Positions 29,027 through 37,577 of a stretch of 64,000 bases of DNA are shown in pieces. Position numbers and translations under genes: made by a program. Every line of letters starts with the position of its first letter. Positions within the stretch are counted from its first letter, which is position 1. The DNA comes from Sphingomonas sp. Leaf230 (lineage in GTDB: Bacteria > Pseudomonadota > Alphaproteobacteria > Sphingomonadales > Sphingomonadaceae), in the NCBI RefSeq assembly GCF_001421745.1, contig NZ_LMKW01000001.1, positions 384,459-448,458 of the forward strand. Direction: 5' to 3'. A model generated the notes under the pieces. That model worked only from the letters and a program-made list of their open reading frames with translations. It was not told where the DNA came from and ran no database searches.

Positions 29027-29040
29027 TGTTAGCGGTACCG
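29027..29040. promoter_or_regulatory. Candidate XylR-type operator upstream of xylX
   Basis: TGTTAGC-GGTACCG is a LacI-type, GC-centred near-palindrome 20 bases before the xylX start, matching the sites at 22235 and 20782. It resembles the operator class I recall for Caulobacter xylose genes. Confidence 0.6.
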
Positions 29041-29302
29041 TATGCTGCGCAGCGTCAGCGTCAAGTCCCCAATGCCGATGTCGCGTCGGTGCCCCGTCAT
29101 CGACGTCACGACGGTTCAAGTAAATGCGACCGATTAATCATACAATTAAAAAGTGGGACGACGGTGTTCGGCAGCAGATAACTGCGTACGAAAAACCTCA
29201 CAGTCGCTCTCGCAACCTGGTATCGATATCATAGCGACAAGCTTGCCATTTTGCGCCAGGTCCCGTGGTGGCCCCAAAGCACGGCAAGGGCGGCTTGCGA
29301 GT

Positions 29303-29379
29303 TGGCGCGCCCGGAGGGGTTCGAACCCCCGACCGAGGAGGTAGAAGCTCCTTGCTCTATCCAGCTGAGCTACGGGCGC
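29303..29379 (-). tRNA. tRNA-Arg (anticodon TCT)
   Basis: A 77-base cloverleaf. The acceptor arms GCGCCCG/CGGGCGC pair perfectly, the D arm is GCTC...GAGC, the anticodon stem AGGAG/CTCCT holds loop CTTCTAC (anticodon TCT, codon AGA), the T loop is TTCGAAC, and CCA is encoded. No integrase or att-like duplication is seen beside it. Confidence 0.96.
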
Positions 29380-29440
29380 GCGCTGCGGCGACGACTAGCG
29401 CGGATTGTGCGGGCTTGGAACCTCGATCATAACGCCGGGC

Positions 29441-30196
29441 ATGGAAATTGGAACGGATCAGGCGCCCGGGCTCGAACCGATCGACGCGAACGCAGTCGGT
29501 GGGGTGCAGTTTCGCTATTTCGACTTCGTGATGGCGGCGTTCGTCACGATCCTGCTGCTGTCGAACGTGATTGGCGCAGGCAAGCGCGCGGTGATCGATC
29601 TGCCGTTCATCGGCACGTGGCCGTTCGGCGCAGGCATCCTCTTCTTTCCGGTCAGCTATGTGATCGGCGACGTCCTGACCGAGGTGTACGGCTATGCGTA
29701 TGCGCGGCGGTGCATATGGGCAGGGTTCGGCGCGATGCTGTTCATGGTGTTCATGTCGGCGGTCGTCGTGGCGTTGCCGCCTGATGCCGGGTGGACGGGC
29801 CAGGCCGCGTATGAGTCCGTGTTCGGCCAAGTGCCGCGGATCGTGTTCGCGTCGATCTGCGCGTTCTGGGTGGGGGAGTTCGCCAACAGCTTCGTGCTCG
29901 CGCGGATGAAGATCTGGACGCAGGGCCGCATGTTGTGGACGCGGACGATCGGCAGCACGGTGGTGGGGCAGGCTTTCGACAGCCTGATCTTCTATCCGCT
30001 CGCGTTTTACGGCGCGCCGGACTGGCCGGTGGAGGCGATGCTGATGGTGATGGTCAGCCAGTTTTTGCTGAAGGTGTCTTGGGAGGTGTTGCTGACGCCG
30101 CTGACGTACGTGGCGGTCGGGTGGCTGAAGCGGCGCGAGGGGGTCGATGTTTATGATCGGGGGACGGACTTTTCGCCGTTCCGGACGCGGGTTTGA
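29441..30196 (+). CDS. yhhQ: Queuosine precursor transporter (YhhQ/VUT family)
   Basis: A protein of 251 residues from ATG 29441 (a TTG 36 bases earlier is possible). It has about six membrane spans, with the family hallmarks LLLSNVIGAGKR, FFPVSYVIGDVLTEVYGYAYARR and TIGSTVVGQAFDSLIFYPLAFYG. Members take up queuine or preQ precursors for tRNA modification. It is divergent from the tRNA gene and stands alone. Confidence 0.9.
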   Translation: MEIGTDQAPGLEPIDANAVGGVQFRYFDFVMAAFVTILLLSNVIGAGKRAVIDLPFIGTWPFGAGILFFPVSYVIGDVLTEVYGYAYARRCIWAGFGAMLFMVFMSAVVVALPPDAGWTGQAAYESVFGQVPRIVFASICAFWVGEFANSFVLARMKIWTQGRMLWTRTIGSTVVGQAFDSLIFYPLAFYGAPDWPVEAMLMVMVSQFLLKVSWEVLLTPLTYVAVGWLKRREGVDVYDRGTDFSPFRTRV

Positions 30197-30244
30197 AGGT
30201 GTTGCAACCCTAACGCTTCCGTGACCGTCCCCCTTCCCATCCCC

Positions 30245-30313
30245 CCGTTCGTGCTGAGCGAAGTCGAAGCATGTGAGACTCAGGCCCTTCGACTTCGCTC
30301 AGGGCGAACGGAG
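30245..30313. repeat. Palindromic element E (TTCGACTTCGCTCAG type)
   Basis: CCGTTCGTGCTGAGCGAAGT faces ACTTCGCTCAGGGCGAACGG across a 20-base centre, in the convergent gap between yhhQ and purQ. Only one copy is in the window. Confidence 0.8.
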
Positions 30314-30342
30314 GGGGGGGGCGAAGGGGATGGTGACGGAGC

Positions 30343-31011
30343 TTAGACGCCGACGGCTTCCAACAAGCCCTCGAACAGGCGGCGACCATCCGTGCCACCG
30401 TGGGCCGCTTCGATCCGGCGCTCCGGGTGGGGCATCATGCCTAGCACGTTGCCCTTGTCGTTCAGCAAACCGGCGATGTTGCGGGCCGAGCCGTTGACGT
30501 TTTCGGCATAGCGGAACGCGACGCGGCCTTCGCCTTCGAGGCGGTCGAGCGTCTCGGTGTCGGCGAAGTAATTGCCGTCATGGTGCGCGACCGGGAATGA
30601 GACCTGCTCGCCGGCGGTGTAGCCCGAGGTGAAGGTCGAGCTTGCCGTTTCAACCGTGAGCGCAACGTCGCGACAAACGAAGTTCAGTCCCTCGTTGCGC
30701 ATCAGCGCGCCGGGCAGGAGCCCCGCTTCGGTCAGCACCTGGAAGCCGTTGCAGACGCCGAGGACCGGCAGGCCCTTGCCCGCCTGCTCGACGACCGCGC
30801 GCATGATCGGCGACCGTGCGGCGATCGCGCCGGAGCGCAGGTAATCGCCGTAGGAGAAGCCACCGGGCACCGCGACCAGGCCGACATCGCGCGGCAGGTC
30901 CGCGTTGCCGTGCCAGACCATGAGCGGCTTGACGCCGGTCACCGTCTCCAGCGCGACGGCGATGTCGCGGTCGCAGTTGGAGCCGGGAAAGACGATGACC
31001 GCGGTCTTCAT
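30343..31011 (-). CDS. purQ: FGAM synthase glutaminase subunit PurQ
   Basis: A class I amidotransferase of 222 residues. The nucleophile cysteine is in [11 protein letters not shown] near residue 86, and the His/Glu pair lies in the MMPHPERR block near the C-terminus. It supplies ammonia to PurL for the fourth step of purine synthesis. It overlaps purS by four bases (ATGA-type), at the end of purC-purS-purQ; purL is outside the window. Confidence 0.97.
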   Translation of the reverse strand: MKTAVIVFPGSNCDRDIAVALETVTGVKPLMVWHGNADLPRDVGLVAVPGGFSYGDYLRSGAIAARSPIMRAVVEQAGKGLPVLGVCNGFQVLTEAGLLPGALMRNEGLNFVCRDVALTVETASSTFTSGYTAGEQVSFPVAHHDGNYFADTETLDRLEGEGRVAFRYAENVNGSARNIAGLLNDKGNVLGMMPHPERRIEAAHGGTDGRRLFEGLLEAVGV

Positions 31012-31238
31012 GCTTTCTCGACCCGGTAATTCTCGATCACCGTGTTGGCGAGCAGCTTACGGCACATGCCGTCGATCGTCGCGTCGTCGGTGTCGTCGGC
31101 GACTTCCAGTTCGATCAGCTTGCCCTGGCGGACGTCCTGCACGCCGTCGAAGCCTAGGCTTCCGAGTGCGTGGTGGATCGCCCGGCCCTGCGGATCGAGA
31201 ACGCCCGGCTTCAATGTCACGAAAACCTTGAGTTTCAT
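31008..31238 (-). CDS. purS: FGAM synthase subunit PurS
   Basis: A protein of 76 residues, the normal length of PurS, with [26 protein letters not shown] and the terminal ENYRVEK. It forms the complex with PurL and PurQ. It sits directly between purC and purQ. Confidence 0.97.
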   Translation of the reverse strand: MKLKVFVTLKPGVLDPQGRAIHHALGSLGFDGVQDVRQGKLIELEVADDTDDATIDGMCRKLLANTVIENYRVEKA

Positions 31239-32018
31239 TTACTTGCCCCGGTTCTTGCGATGCTTTTCGAGGTCGAGGACGGCGTTGTCGGCACCCTCGG
31301 GCAGCAGGCCAAGACGGCGTGCAACCTCTTGATAAGCCTCGACTTCACCACCGAGATCGCGACGGAAGCGATCCTTGTCCATCTTCTCGTTGGTTTCCAT
31401 GTCCCACAAACGGCAGCCATCGGGGCTGATCTCGTCGGCGAGGATGATGCGGCCGAAATCGTTGTCGAAGATGCGGCCGAATTCGAGCTTGAAGTCGACC
31501 AGGCGGATGCCGACGCCGGCGAACAGCCCGCACAGGAAATCGTTCACGCGGATCGCGAGGTCGGCGATGTCGTGCATCTCCTCCTGGCTCGCCCAGCCGA
31601 ACGCGGCGATGTGTTCGTCGGAGATCATCGGATCGCCGAGCGCATCGTCCTTGTAGTAATATTCGATGATCGTACGGGGCAGCTTGGTGCCCTCCTCGAT
31701 CCCGAGGCGCGTCGAGATCGAGCCCGCGGCGACATTGCGCACGACGACTTCGATCGGGACGATCTCGACCTGGCGGATCAGCTGCTCGCGCATGTTGAGG
31801 CGACGGATGAAGTGCGTCGGCACGCCGATATGATCGAGCAGCGTGAAGATGTGCTCCGAGATCCGGTTGTTGAGCACGCCCTTGCCGTTGATCGTGCCCT
31901 TTTTCTGGGCATTGAACGCGGTCGCGTCGTCCTTGAAATACTGGATCAGCGTGCCCGGCTCGGGACCCTCGTAGAGGATCTTGGCCTTGCCTTCGTAGAT
32001 CTGGCGGCGGCGAGCCAT
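31239..32018 (-). CDS. purC: SAICAR synthase
   Basis: A protein of 259 residues starting [20 protein letters not shown]. The ATP-grasp-like family blocks are present ([43 protein letters not shown]). It converts CAIR and aspartate to SAICAR, the step after FGAM synthase and AIR carboxylase. It is the first gene of the purine operon. Confidence 0.98.
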   Translation of the reverse strand: MARRRQIYEGKAKILYEGPEPGTLIQYFKDDATAFNAQKKGTINGKGVLNNRISEHIFTLLDHIGVPTHFIRRLNMREQLIRQVEIVPIEVVVRNVAAGSISTRLGIEEGTKLPRTIIEYYYKDDALGDPMISDEHIAAFGWASQEEMHDIADLAIRVNDFLCGLFAGVGIRLVDFKLEFGRIFDNDFGRIILADEISPDGCRLWDMETNEKMDKDRFRRDLGGEVEAYQEVARRLGLLPEGADNAVLDLEKHRKNRGK

Positions 32019-32136
32019 GCGCGGTCCCCTGGAAATCGAGCGATGAAAATCGAGCGGCCCCAGCCTACGCGCTATGTACCGCGAAGCCGAGGCCGGAATA
32101 GGCCGCGCCTATAGGCGAAGGGTGCGGGGGGTGCAA

Positions 32137-33012
32137 TCAGGCGTGATCGTTCTCTGCGCGACGGTGGACGCGACCGCGGATCGTACGCCATCCGAAGTAG
32201 CCGAGCCCCGCGAGCAAGGCCCAAGGCGCAAGGAAGATCAGTGTGCTGAGTATGGCTGCAATGCCGATCGAGAAAGTGCTCCATGAGCCGGCAATGGAAT
32301 CTCCTAATCCGGACCTCGGACTACCGGGATCGGCCGCGACCGCATCGTAGCTGATCTCGATCGTCGACATGGCGACGCGTCCGCGAAGTTCGCCGAGCCA
32401 GCCCTTGGCCTGATCGATCTCTTCCTGTGCGGCGGCGACGCTGCGTTCGGCCTCGACGAGTTCCGAGACCTTGCCGGTTCGCGTCCTGAGTATCTCCGTC
32501 AGGCGTTCGACCAAGAGCGTTCGCTGGCGCAGACGCGCTTCGGTATCGACGATATCCTTCGACACGTCCTCGGCCGCGATCGAACTCGATACCGCGCGAC
32601 CGCCGGCCTTAGCGACGGTGTCCTGCAATTGTTGGCCGAAGCGGCGGGCAATACTGCTTTGGACGCGCAGTTTTAGCGTGCCGGTCGAAGCCGTACCGTC
32701 GCTTTTGCCGCTGTCCAGCGCAAGTACTTGGCATCGGGCGGGACCGAGCCTATCGCACAACGCGACGTGCGTCTGTTCGGCTCGGCCAATCGCGTCGCCG
32801 GCAAGCCGGAACGCGTATTTATAGGAATACGCCATTTGCGGGATCGCGACCGCGATCGGTTGCGGCGCGTTCGCCGCGCTCGGTGATTTTGCGGGTTCCT
32901 GCGCCGACGGCTCAACGTCGTAGGTGTTCAGCTTCTGTGCCGGCGCTCCGTTTGGTGCCTTGCTACAGGCCATGAGCGACAGGATTACCGCACCAATAAC
33001 CACGTATCGCAT
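32137..33012 (-). CDS. DUF4349 lipoprotein
   Basis: A protein of 291 residues from ATG 33012 (GGGAGAGC upstream). The signal MRYVVIGAVILSLMAC ends in a lipobox (LMAC), so it is a lipoprotein. A low-complexity linker precedes the DUF4349 domain (YSYKYAFRLAGDAIGRAEQTH, SKDIVDTEARLRQRTLL, coiled coil EIDQAKGWLGELRGRV). A transmembrane segment near residues 240-270 and a basic tail finish it. Members are envelope proteins of unknown function; here the lipid anchor plus C-terminal helix suggests two membrane contacts. Confidence 0.85.
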   Translation of the reverse strand: MRYVVIGAVILSLMACSKAPNGAPAQKLNTYDVEPSAQEPAKSPSAANAPQPIAVAIPQMAYSYKYAFRLAGDAIGRAEQTHVALCDRLGPARCQVLALDSGKSDGTASTGTLKLRVQSSIARRFGQQLQDTVAKAGGRAVSSSIAAEDVSKDIVDTEARLRQRTLLVERLTEILRTRTGKVSELVEAERSVAAAQEEIDQAKGWLGELRGRVAMSTIEISYDAVAADPGSPRSGLGDSIAGSWSTFSIGIAAILSTLIFLAPWALLAGLGYFGWRTIRGRVHRRAENDHA

Positions 33013-33072
33013 GCCCGCTCTCCCGTTCGTCGGACATACTATCAATGCGATCAGTATTGCGGTCAATCGAGA

Positions 33073-34287
33073 TCAGGTGACGGCAAGTCGTGTCGAGAAG
33101 CGTGGGTCCCTCCAACTTCCACTGGTAATGATTTTACATAGTATTTCGCCCGCCCGCCACACATCTTCATGGCTGAGGTACAATGGCGTCAGGCCCAAGC
33201 GGAGGATATCGGGGTCGCGGAAGTCGCCGATTACGCCCTGCGCGATGAGGGCCTGGGTAAGCTCGTAGGCGTGCGGGTGGCGGAAGCTGATGTGGCTGCC
33301 GCGTTTGGCGGGGTCTCGGGGGCTGACGCAGTCGAGGCCGAGCGCGTCGCCGGCTGCGGCAAGAATATCGAACAATTGGGCGCTCTTGGTGGCAACCAGT
33401 TGCTGGTCGATGTCGGCCCAGAGGTCGAGTGCGGTTTCGAGTGCAGCGGTCGAGAGCATGGCGGGGGTACCGGCTAGCCAGCGCTTCATGCCGGGGGCGG
33501 GGCGGTAGGCATCCTCGAACGCGAACGGCGCGGCGTGGCCCATCCAGCCGGAGAGCGGGCTGGCGAGCGCGTCCTGCCAGCGATTGGCGACGTAGAGGAA
33601 CGCGGGCGCGCCGGGGCCGCCGTTGAGGTATTTGTACGTGCAGCCAACGGCGAGGTCGGCGTTCGTGCCGTTCAGGTCGATCGGGACCGCGCCGACGCTG
33701 TGGCTCAGGTCCCAGAGCATGAGCGCGCCGGCATCGTGCGCGCGAGCGGTCCAGGCGGCCATGTCGAAGCGGTCGCTGGTCTTGTAGTGCACGTGCGTGA
33801 GCAGCAGCACCGCGGTGTCGTCGTCGAGTGCGGCGGCAAGGTCCTCGCGGGCGACGACCTTCAACCGCGCGCCGGGGACGCAGGTGACGGCGCCTTCCGC
33901 GATGTGGAGATCGGTGGGGAAGTTGCCGGCCTCGCTGATGACGGTGTGGCGGTCGGGGTTGCTGCGAAGACCTGCGACCAAGGCCTTAAAGAGGTGTGTC
34001 GAGGTCGTGTCGCCAATGATAACTTCGTCCTCGCCTGCGCCGATCAGGGGAGCAATCTTCGCACCGATCCGTTGGGGAGCCTCGATCCAACCTTCGTTCC
34101 AGCTTCGGATTAGGCGGTCGCCCCATTGACGCGTCGCGACGTCGGCGAGCGCTGCGGGCGTGGCCTTGGGCAGGGCGCCGAGCGAATTACCGTCGAGGTA
34201 GATCACGCCCTCCGGCAGCGCGAACTTATCGCGGTACGCAGCGAGCGGGTCGGTCGCGTCGAGCGCGCGGGCGTCTTCGAGGGTCAC
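33073..34287 (-). CDS. kynU: Kynureninase
   Basis: A PLP enzyme of 404 residues. The start is MTLEDARALDATDPLA with the YLDGNSLGALP motif, the PLP lysine is in VGCTYKYLNGGPGAPAF near residue 225, and the aspartate lies in LMLWDLSHSVGA. It cleaves kynurenine to anthranilate and alanine in tryptophan breakdown. The GTG start at 34287 overlaps the stop of the hydrolase gene (GTGA). No kynA or kynB homologue is recognisable beside it. Confidence 0.95.
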   Translation of the reverse strand: MTLEDARALDATDPLAAYRDKFALPEGVIYLDGNSLGALPKATPAALADVATRQWGDRLIRSWNEGWIEAPQRIGAKIAPLIGAGEDEVIIGDTTSTHLFKALVAGLRSNPDRHTVISEAGNFPTDLHIAEGAVTCVPGARLKVVAREDLAAALDDDTAVLLLTHVHYKTSDRFDMAAWTARAHDAGALMLWDLSHSVGAVPIDLNGTNADLAVGCTYKYLNGGPGAPAFLYVANRWQDALASPLSGWMGHAAPFAFEDAYRPAPGMKRWLAGTPAMLSTAALETALDLWADIDQQLVATKSAQLFDILAAAGDALGLDCVSPRDPAKRGSHISFRHPHAYELTQALIAQGVIGDFRDPDILRLGLTPLYLSHEDVWRAGEILCKIITSGSWRDPRFSTRLAVT

Positions 34288-35204
34288 TGGCTCTTTCCGA
34301 AATCGGACAGGATCAGGCGTTTGGCCTCGGCCCAGGCAGGCGTTTCCGGCGCGATCAGTTCGACATGGCCGGTCGCGGGGATGGTGTGGAGCGTCGCGGT
34401 GTCGCCGGCAGCTTCGGCCTTGGCGATATAGTCGGTGGCCATGACGAAGGGGATGATTCGGTCTTCACGGCCGTTGACGAGATCCTGCTTCACGCCGAGT
34501 GGCAGGAGGCGCGGGACAGACGTGTCTGCGTAGACGTCCGGATGCTGCGGCGTGGGCGCGCCGACCAGTTTCGCGACGACTTCGGTGCCGCAGCCATTGT
34601 CGGCGTTGCTCGCGGTGGCTTCGAGATCGGGCAGGCCGCCGAGGCTGACGACGTGGCGGATGCGGAGTGGGTGAGCGGTGTGGAGGGGGCTCGTCGTCGG
34701 AAGCTTCGCGCGGGCGGCGAGCCAGAGCGCGAGGTGGCCGCCAGCCGAGTGGCCGATCGCGAGCACGTGGCGCGTGTCCAGGTTGAACGTCTTGGCGCTG
34801 ACCTTGAGTTGGTCCGCAGCCTTCGCAGCATCCGCGAACGTACCGGGATAGCCGCCGCCGCTCCGGTCGACGCCTCGATAGTCTATGTTCCAGACCGCGA
34901 CGCCAGCGTTGCGGAGGTCGTCGGCGATCCAGTTCATCAGGCTGCGATCGGCGATGCTCGTCGTCCAGCAGCCGCCATGGACCATCACGACCACCGGGAA
35001 GGGCCCCTTGGCCTTGCCCTTGGGGAGCCAAACGTCGACCTTCTGCATCGGGTCGGTACCATAGTCGACGGTCGCGTCAGGCATCGGTTTCGGCCGCTTG
35101 GTCAGGTCGTGCCATGTCAACAGCTTAGCCGGCGGCGAAGCAGGTGTTTGCGCCACGACGGGCGTGGACATTGCGGCAAGCGCGAGAAAGGCAAGGCGGA
35201 TCAT
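34284..35204 (-). CDS. Secreted alpha/beta hydrolase (BD-FAE/esterase-like)
   Basis: A protein of 306 residues from ATG 35204, opening with a signal peptide (MIRLAFLALAAMSTPVVAQT). The oxyanion motif VMVHGGCW, the nucleophile elbow GHSAGGH near residue 167 and the histidine in PATGHVELI show an intact triad. The fold resembles kynurenine-formamidase-like esterases, and it precedes kynureninase in the same operon. The signal peptide argues against a cytoplasmic formamidase, so the substrate is open. Confidence 0.82.
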   Translation of the reverse strand: MIRLAFLALAAMSTPVVAQTPASPPAKLLTWHDLTKRPKPMPDATVDYGTDPMQKVDVWLPKGKAKGPFPVVVMVHGGCWTTSIADRSLMNWIADDLRNAGVAVWNIDYRGVDRSGGGYPGTFADAAKAADQLKVSAKTFNLDTRHVLAIGHSAGGHLALWLAARAKLPTTSPLHTAHPLRIRHVVSLGGLPDLEATASNADNGCGTEVVAKLVGAPTPQHPDVYADTSVPRLLPLGVKQDLVNGREDRIIPFVMATDYIAKAEAAGDTATLHTIPATGHVELIAPETPAWAEAKRLILSDFGKSQ

Positions 35205-35327
35205 AAGGTTGGTGTAGCGGGCTCGATCGACCACGTCATGCGGGCATATCGTCGTGATCGAACGTGCAGGCCGCTTCGTACGTTCATGCTTTGATCGTTT
35301 CGTTCGCGGCTGCTATCGCTGCGCGCA

Positions 35328-37577
35328 ATGGCCACCGATTTCAAAGATCCGTTCGACTCCATCGTCGACGCCCCCTTCGACAGCGCGCTGTCCGAGCGGT
35401 ATCTCGTCTATGCCTTGTCGACGATCACCGCGCGGTCCTTGCCCGACGTGCGTGACGGAATGAAGCCAGTGCATCGGCGGCTGCTGTGGGCGATGCGGCT
35501 GCTCAAGCTCGATCCCGCGCAAGGGTACAAGAAGTGCGCGCGCGTCGTCGGCGACGTCATCGGTAAATATCATCCGCACGGCGACCAGTCGGTCTACGAC
35601 GCGATGGTCCGCTTGGCGCAGTCTTTCGCGATGCGCTATCCGCTGGTCGACGGGCAGGGCAATTTCGGCAACATCGATGGCGATAACGCGGCCGCCTACC
35701 GTTATACCGAAGCGCGGCTGACGCAGGTCGCGATCGACCTGATGGACGGGCTCGATGAGGACGCGGTCGCGTATCGTCCGACATACAATGGCGAGGACCA
35801 CGAGCCCGAGCTTTTCCCCGGGCTGTTCCCAAATTTGCTAGCAAATGGCGCAAGCGGGATCGCGGTCGGCATGGCGACCAGCATACCGCCGCACAACGCA
35901 GCCGAACTGCTGGAGGCGGCGATCGTCCTGATCGACACGCCCGACGCGGACGACGCGGCGATCCTGGAGCATGTGAAGGGCCCGGACTTCCCGACCGGCG
36001 GACTCGTGGTTGATCCGCCTGCCGTGATCCGCGAATCCTATGCGACCGGGCGCGGCGGGTTCCGCGTCCGCGCGCGCTGGGAGACCGAGCGGGAGAAGGG
36101 CGGCGGCTGGCAACTGATCGTCACGGAGATCCCGTACGGCGTTCAGAAGGGCAAGCTGATCGAGCAGATCGCCGACCTCATCAACGCCAAGCGCCTGCCG
36201 ATCCTCGCCGACGTGCGCGACGAATCGGATACCGAGATCCGCATCGTGCTCGAACCGCGCAGCCGCACGGTCGATCCGCAGATCCTGATGGACGGGCTGT
36301 TCCGGCTGACCGATCTCGAGACGCGGATCAGCCTCAACCTGAACGTGCTCGACAAGGATCGCACGCCGCGCGTGATGAGCTTGCGCGAGGCGCTGGCGGC
36401 GTGGGTCGATCACCAGTTCGTCGTGCTGCGCCGGCGTACCGAGCACCGTCTGGCGAAGATCGCCGACCGGGTCGAGCTGCTCGACGGCTATCTGATCGCG
36501 TACCTCAATCTCGACCGCGTGATCGAGATCATCCGCACCGAGGAAGAGCCGAAAAAGATGATGATCGCCGAGTTCGCGCTGACCGATCGCCAGGCCGAGG
36601 CGATCCTCAACATGCGGCTCCGCAGCTTGCGGCGGCTGGAAGAGTTCGAGATCAAGACCGAGCGCGACAAGCTCGACAAGGAGCAGGCGACGCTCGCCGC
36701 GTTGCTGGCGGATCCGAAGAAGCAGCGCGCGCGGATGAAGCGTGACATGGCGAAGATCCGTGACCGCTACGGCCTGGAGACCCCGCTCGGCAAACGACGC
36801 ACGACGATCGAGGAGCACGCGCCGACCCGCGACATCCCGCTCGAGGCGATGATCGAGCGCGAGCCGATCACCGTGATCCTGTCGCAGCGCGGCTGGATCC
36901 GGGCGATGAAGGGGCACAACGATCTGGCGAGCCCGGAAGCGCTGAAGTTCAAGGAGGGCGACGGCCCCGCCTATGCGTTCCACGCGCAGACCACCGACAA
37001 GCTATTGCTCGCGGCGGAGAACGGGCGGTTCTACACGTTGGCGGCGGACAAGCTGCCAGGCGGGCGCGGGTTCGGCGAGCCGGTGCGCGCGATGATCGAC
37101 CTCGACGGCAGCATCGGGATCGTCGCGTTGCTGCCCGCGAGCAAGCATCCCAAGCTCTTGGTAGTGGCAACTGACGGGCGCGGCTTCTCGGTCAGTTCGG
37201 CGGAAGTCGTCGCCGAGACGCGCAAGGGAAAAACGGTGATGACCCCGCGGCCGGGTGCGCAGTTGAAGATCGTCCGTCCTATTGGCCCCAATGACGATTA
37301 CGTCGCGGCGATCGGCGACAATCGGAAGATGCTGGTGTTCCCGCTCGCCGAACTGGTGGAAATGACGCGCGGGCAGGGGCTCCAGTTGCAGCGTTACCGC
37401 GACGGTGGGCTGGCGGATGCGATCACGTTCACGTTCGCCGAGGGCCTCAGCTGGGCGATGGGCGGCGGCACCGGCCGCACTCGGACCGAATCGGACCTCG
37501 GGCCGTGGCGCGCTGCCCGCGGTGCCGCCGGGCGGATGCCGCCGACGGGCTTTCCGCGCGATAATCGATTCGGATAA
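35328..37577 (+). CDS. parC: DNA topoisomerase IV subunit A
   Basis: A protein of 749 residues. The catalytic tyrosine is Tyr126 in [10 protein letters not shown], following the helix-turn-helix with [13 protein letters not shown] (81-93). The tower, coiled coil and a C-terminal beta-propeller complete it, the last blades being fewer than in GyrA. It works with ParE in chromosome decatenation. Position 87, corresponding to E. coli ParC Ser80, is glutamine. Its stop overlaps the next start by one base (TAATG). Confidence 0.96.
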   Translation: MATDFKDPFDSIVDAPFDSALSERYLVYALSTITARSLPDVRDGMKPVHRRLLWAMRLLKLDPAQGYKKCARVVGDVIGKYHPHGDQSVYDAMVRLAQSFAMRYPLVDGQGNFGNIDGDNAAAYRYTEARLTQVAIDLMDGLDEDAVAYRPTYNGEDHEPELFPGLFPNLLANGASGIAVGMATSIPPHNAAELLEAAIVLIDTPDADDAAILEHVKGPDFPTGGLVVDPPAVIRESYATGRGGFRVRARWETEREKGGGWQLIVTEIPYGVQKGKLIEQIADLINAKRLPILADVRDESDTEIRIVLEPRSRTVDPQILMDGLFRLTDLETRISLNLNVLDKDRTPRVMSLREALAAWVDHQFVVLRRRTEHRLAKIADRVELLDGYLIAYLNLDRVIEIIRTEEEPKKMMIAEFALTDRQAEAILNMRLRSLRRLEEFEIKTERDKLDKEQATLAALLADPKKQRARMKRDMAKIRDRYGLETPLGKRRTTIEEHAPTRDIPLEAMIEREPITVILSQRGWIRAMKGHNDLASPEALKFKEGDGPAYAFHAQTTDKLLLAAENGRFYTLAADKLPGGRGFGEPVRAMIDLDGSIGIVALLPASKHPKLLVVATDGRGFSVSSAEVVAETRKGKTVMTPRPGAQLKIVRPIGPNDDYVAAIGDNRKMLVFPLAELVEMTRGQGLQLQRYRDGGLADAITFTFAEGLSWAMGGGTGRTRTESDLGPWRAARGAAGRMPPTGFPRDNRFG

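Noticed and set aside
29303..29379. tRNA-Arg as an integration site
   Set aside because: No integrase gene, direct repeat of the tRNA 3' end or change in gene style is seen nearby; the flanks are ordinary chromosomal genes.
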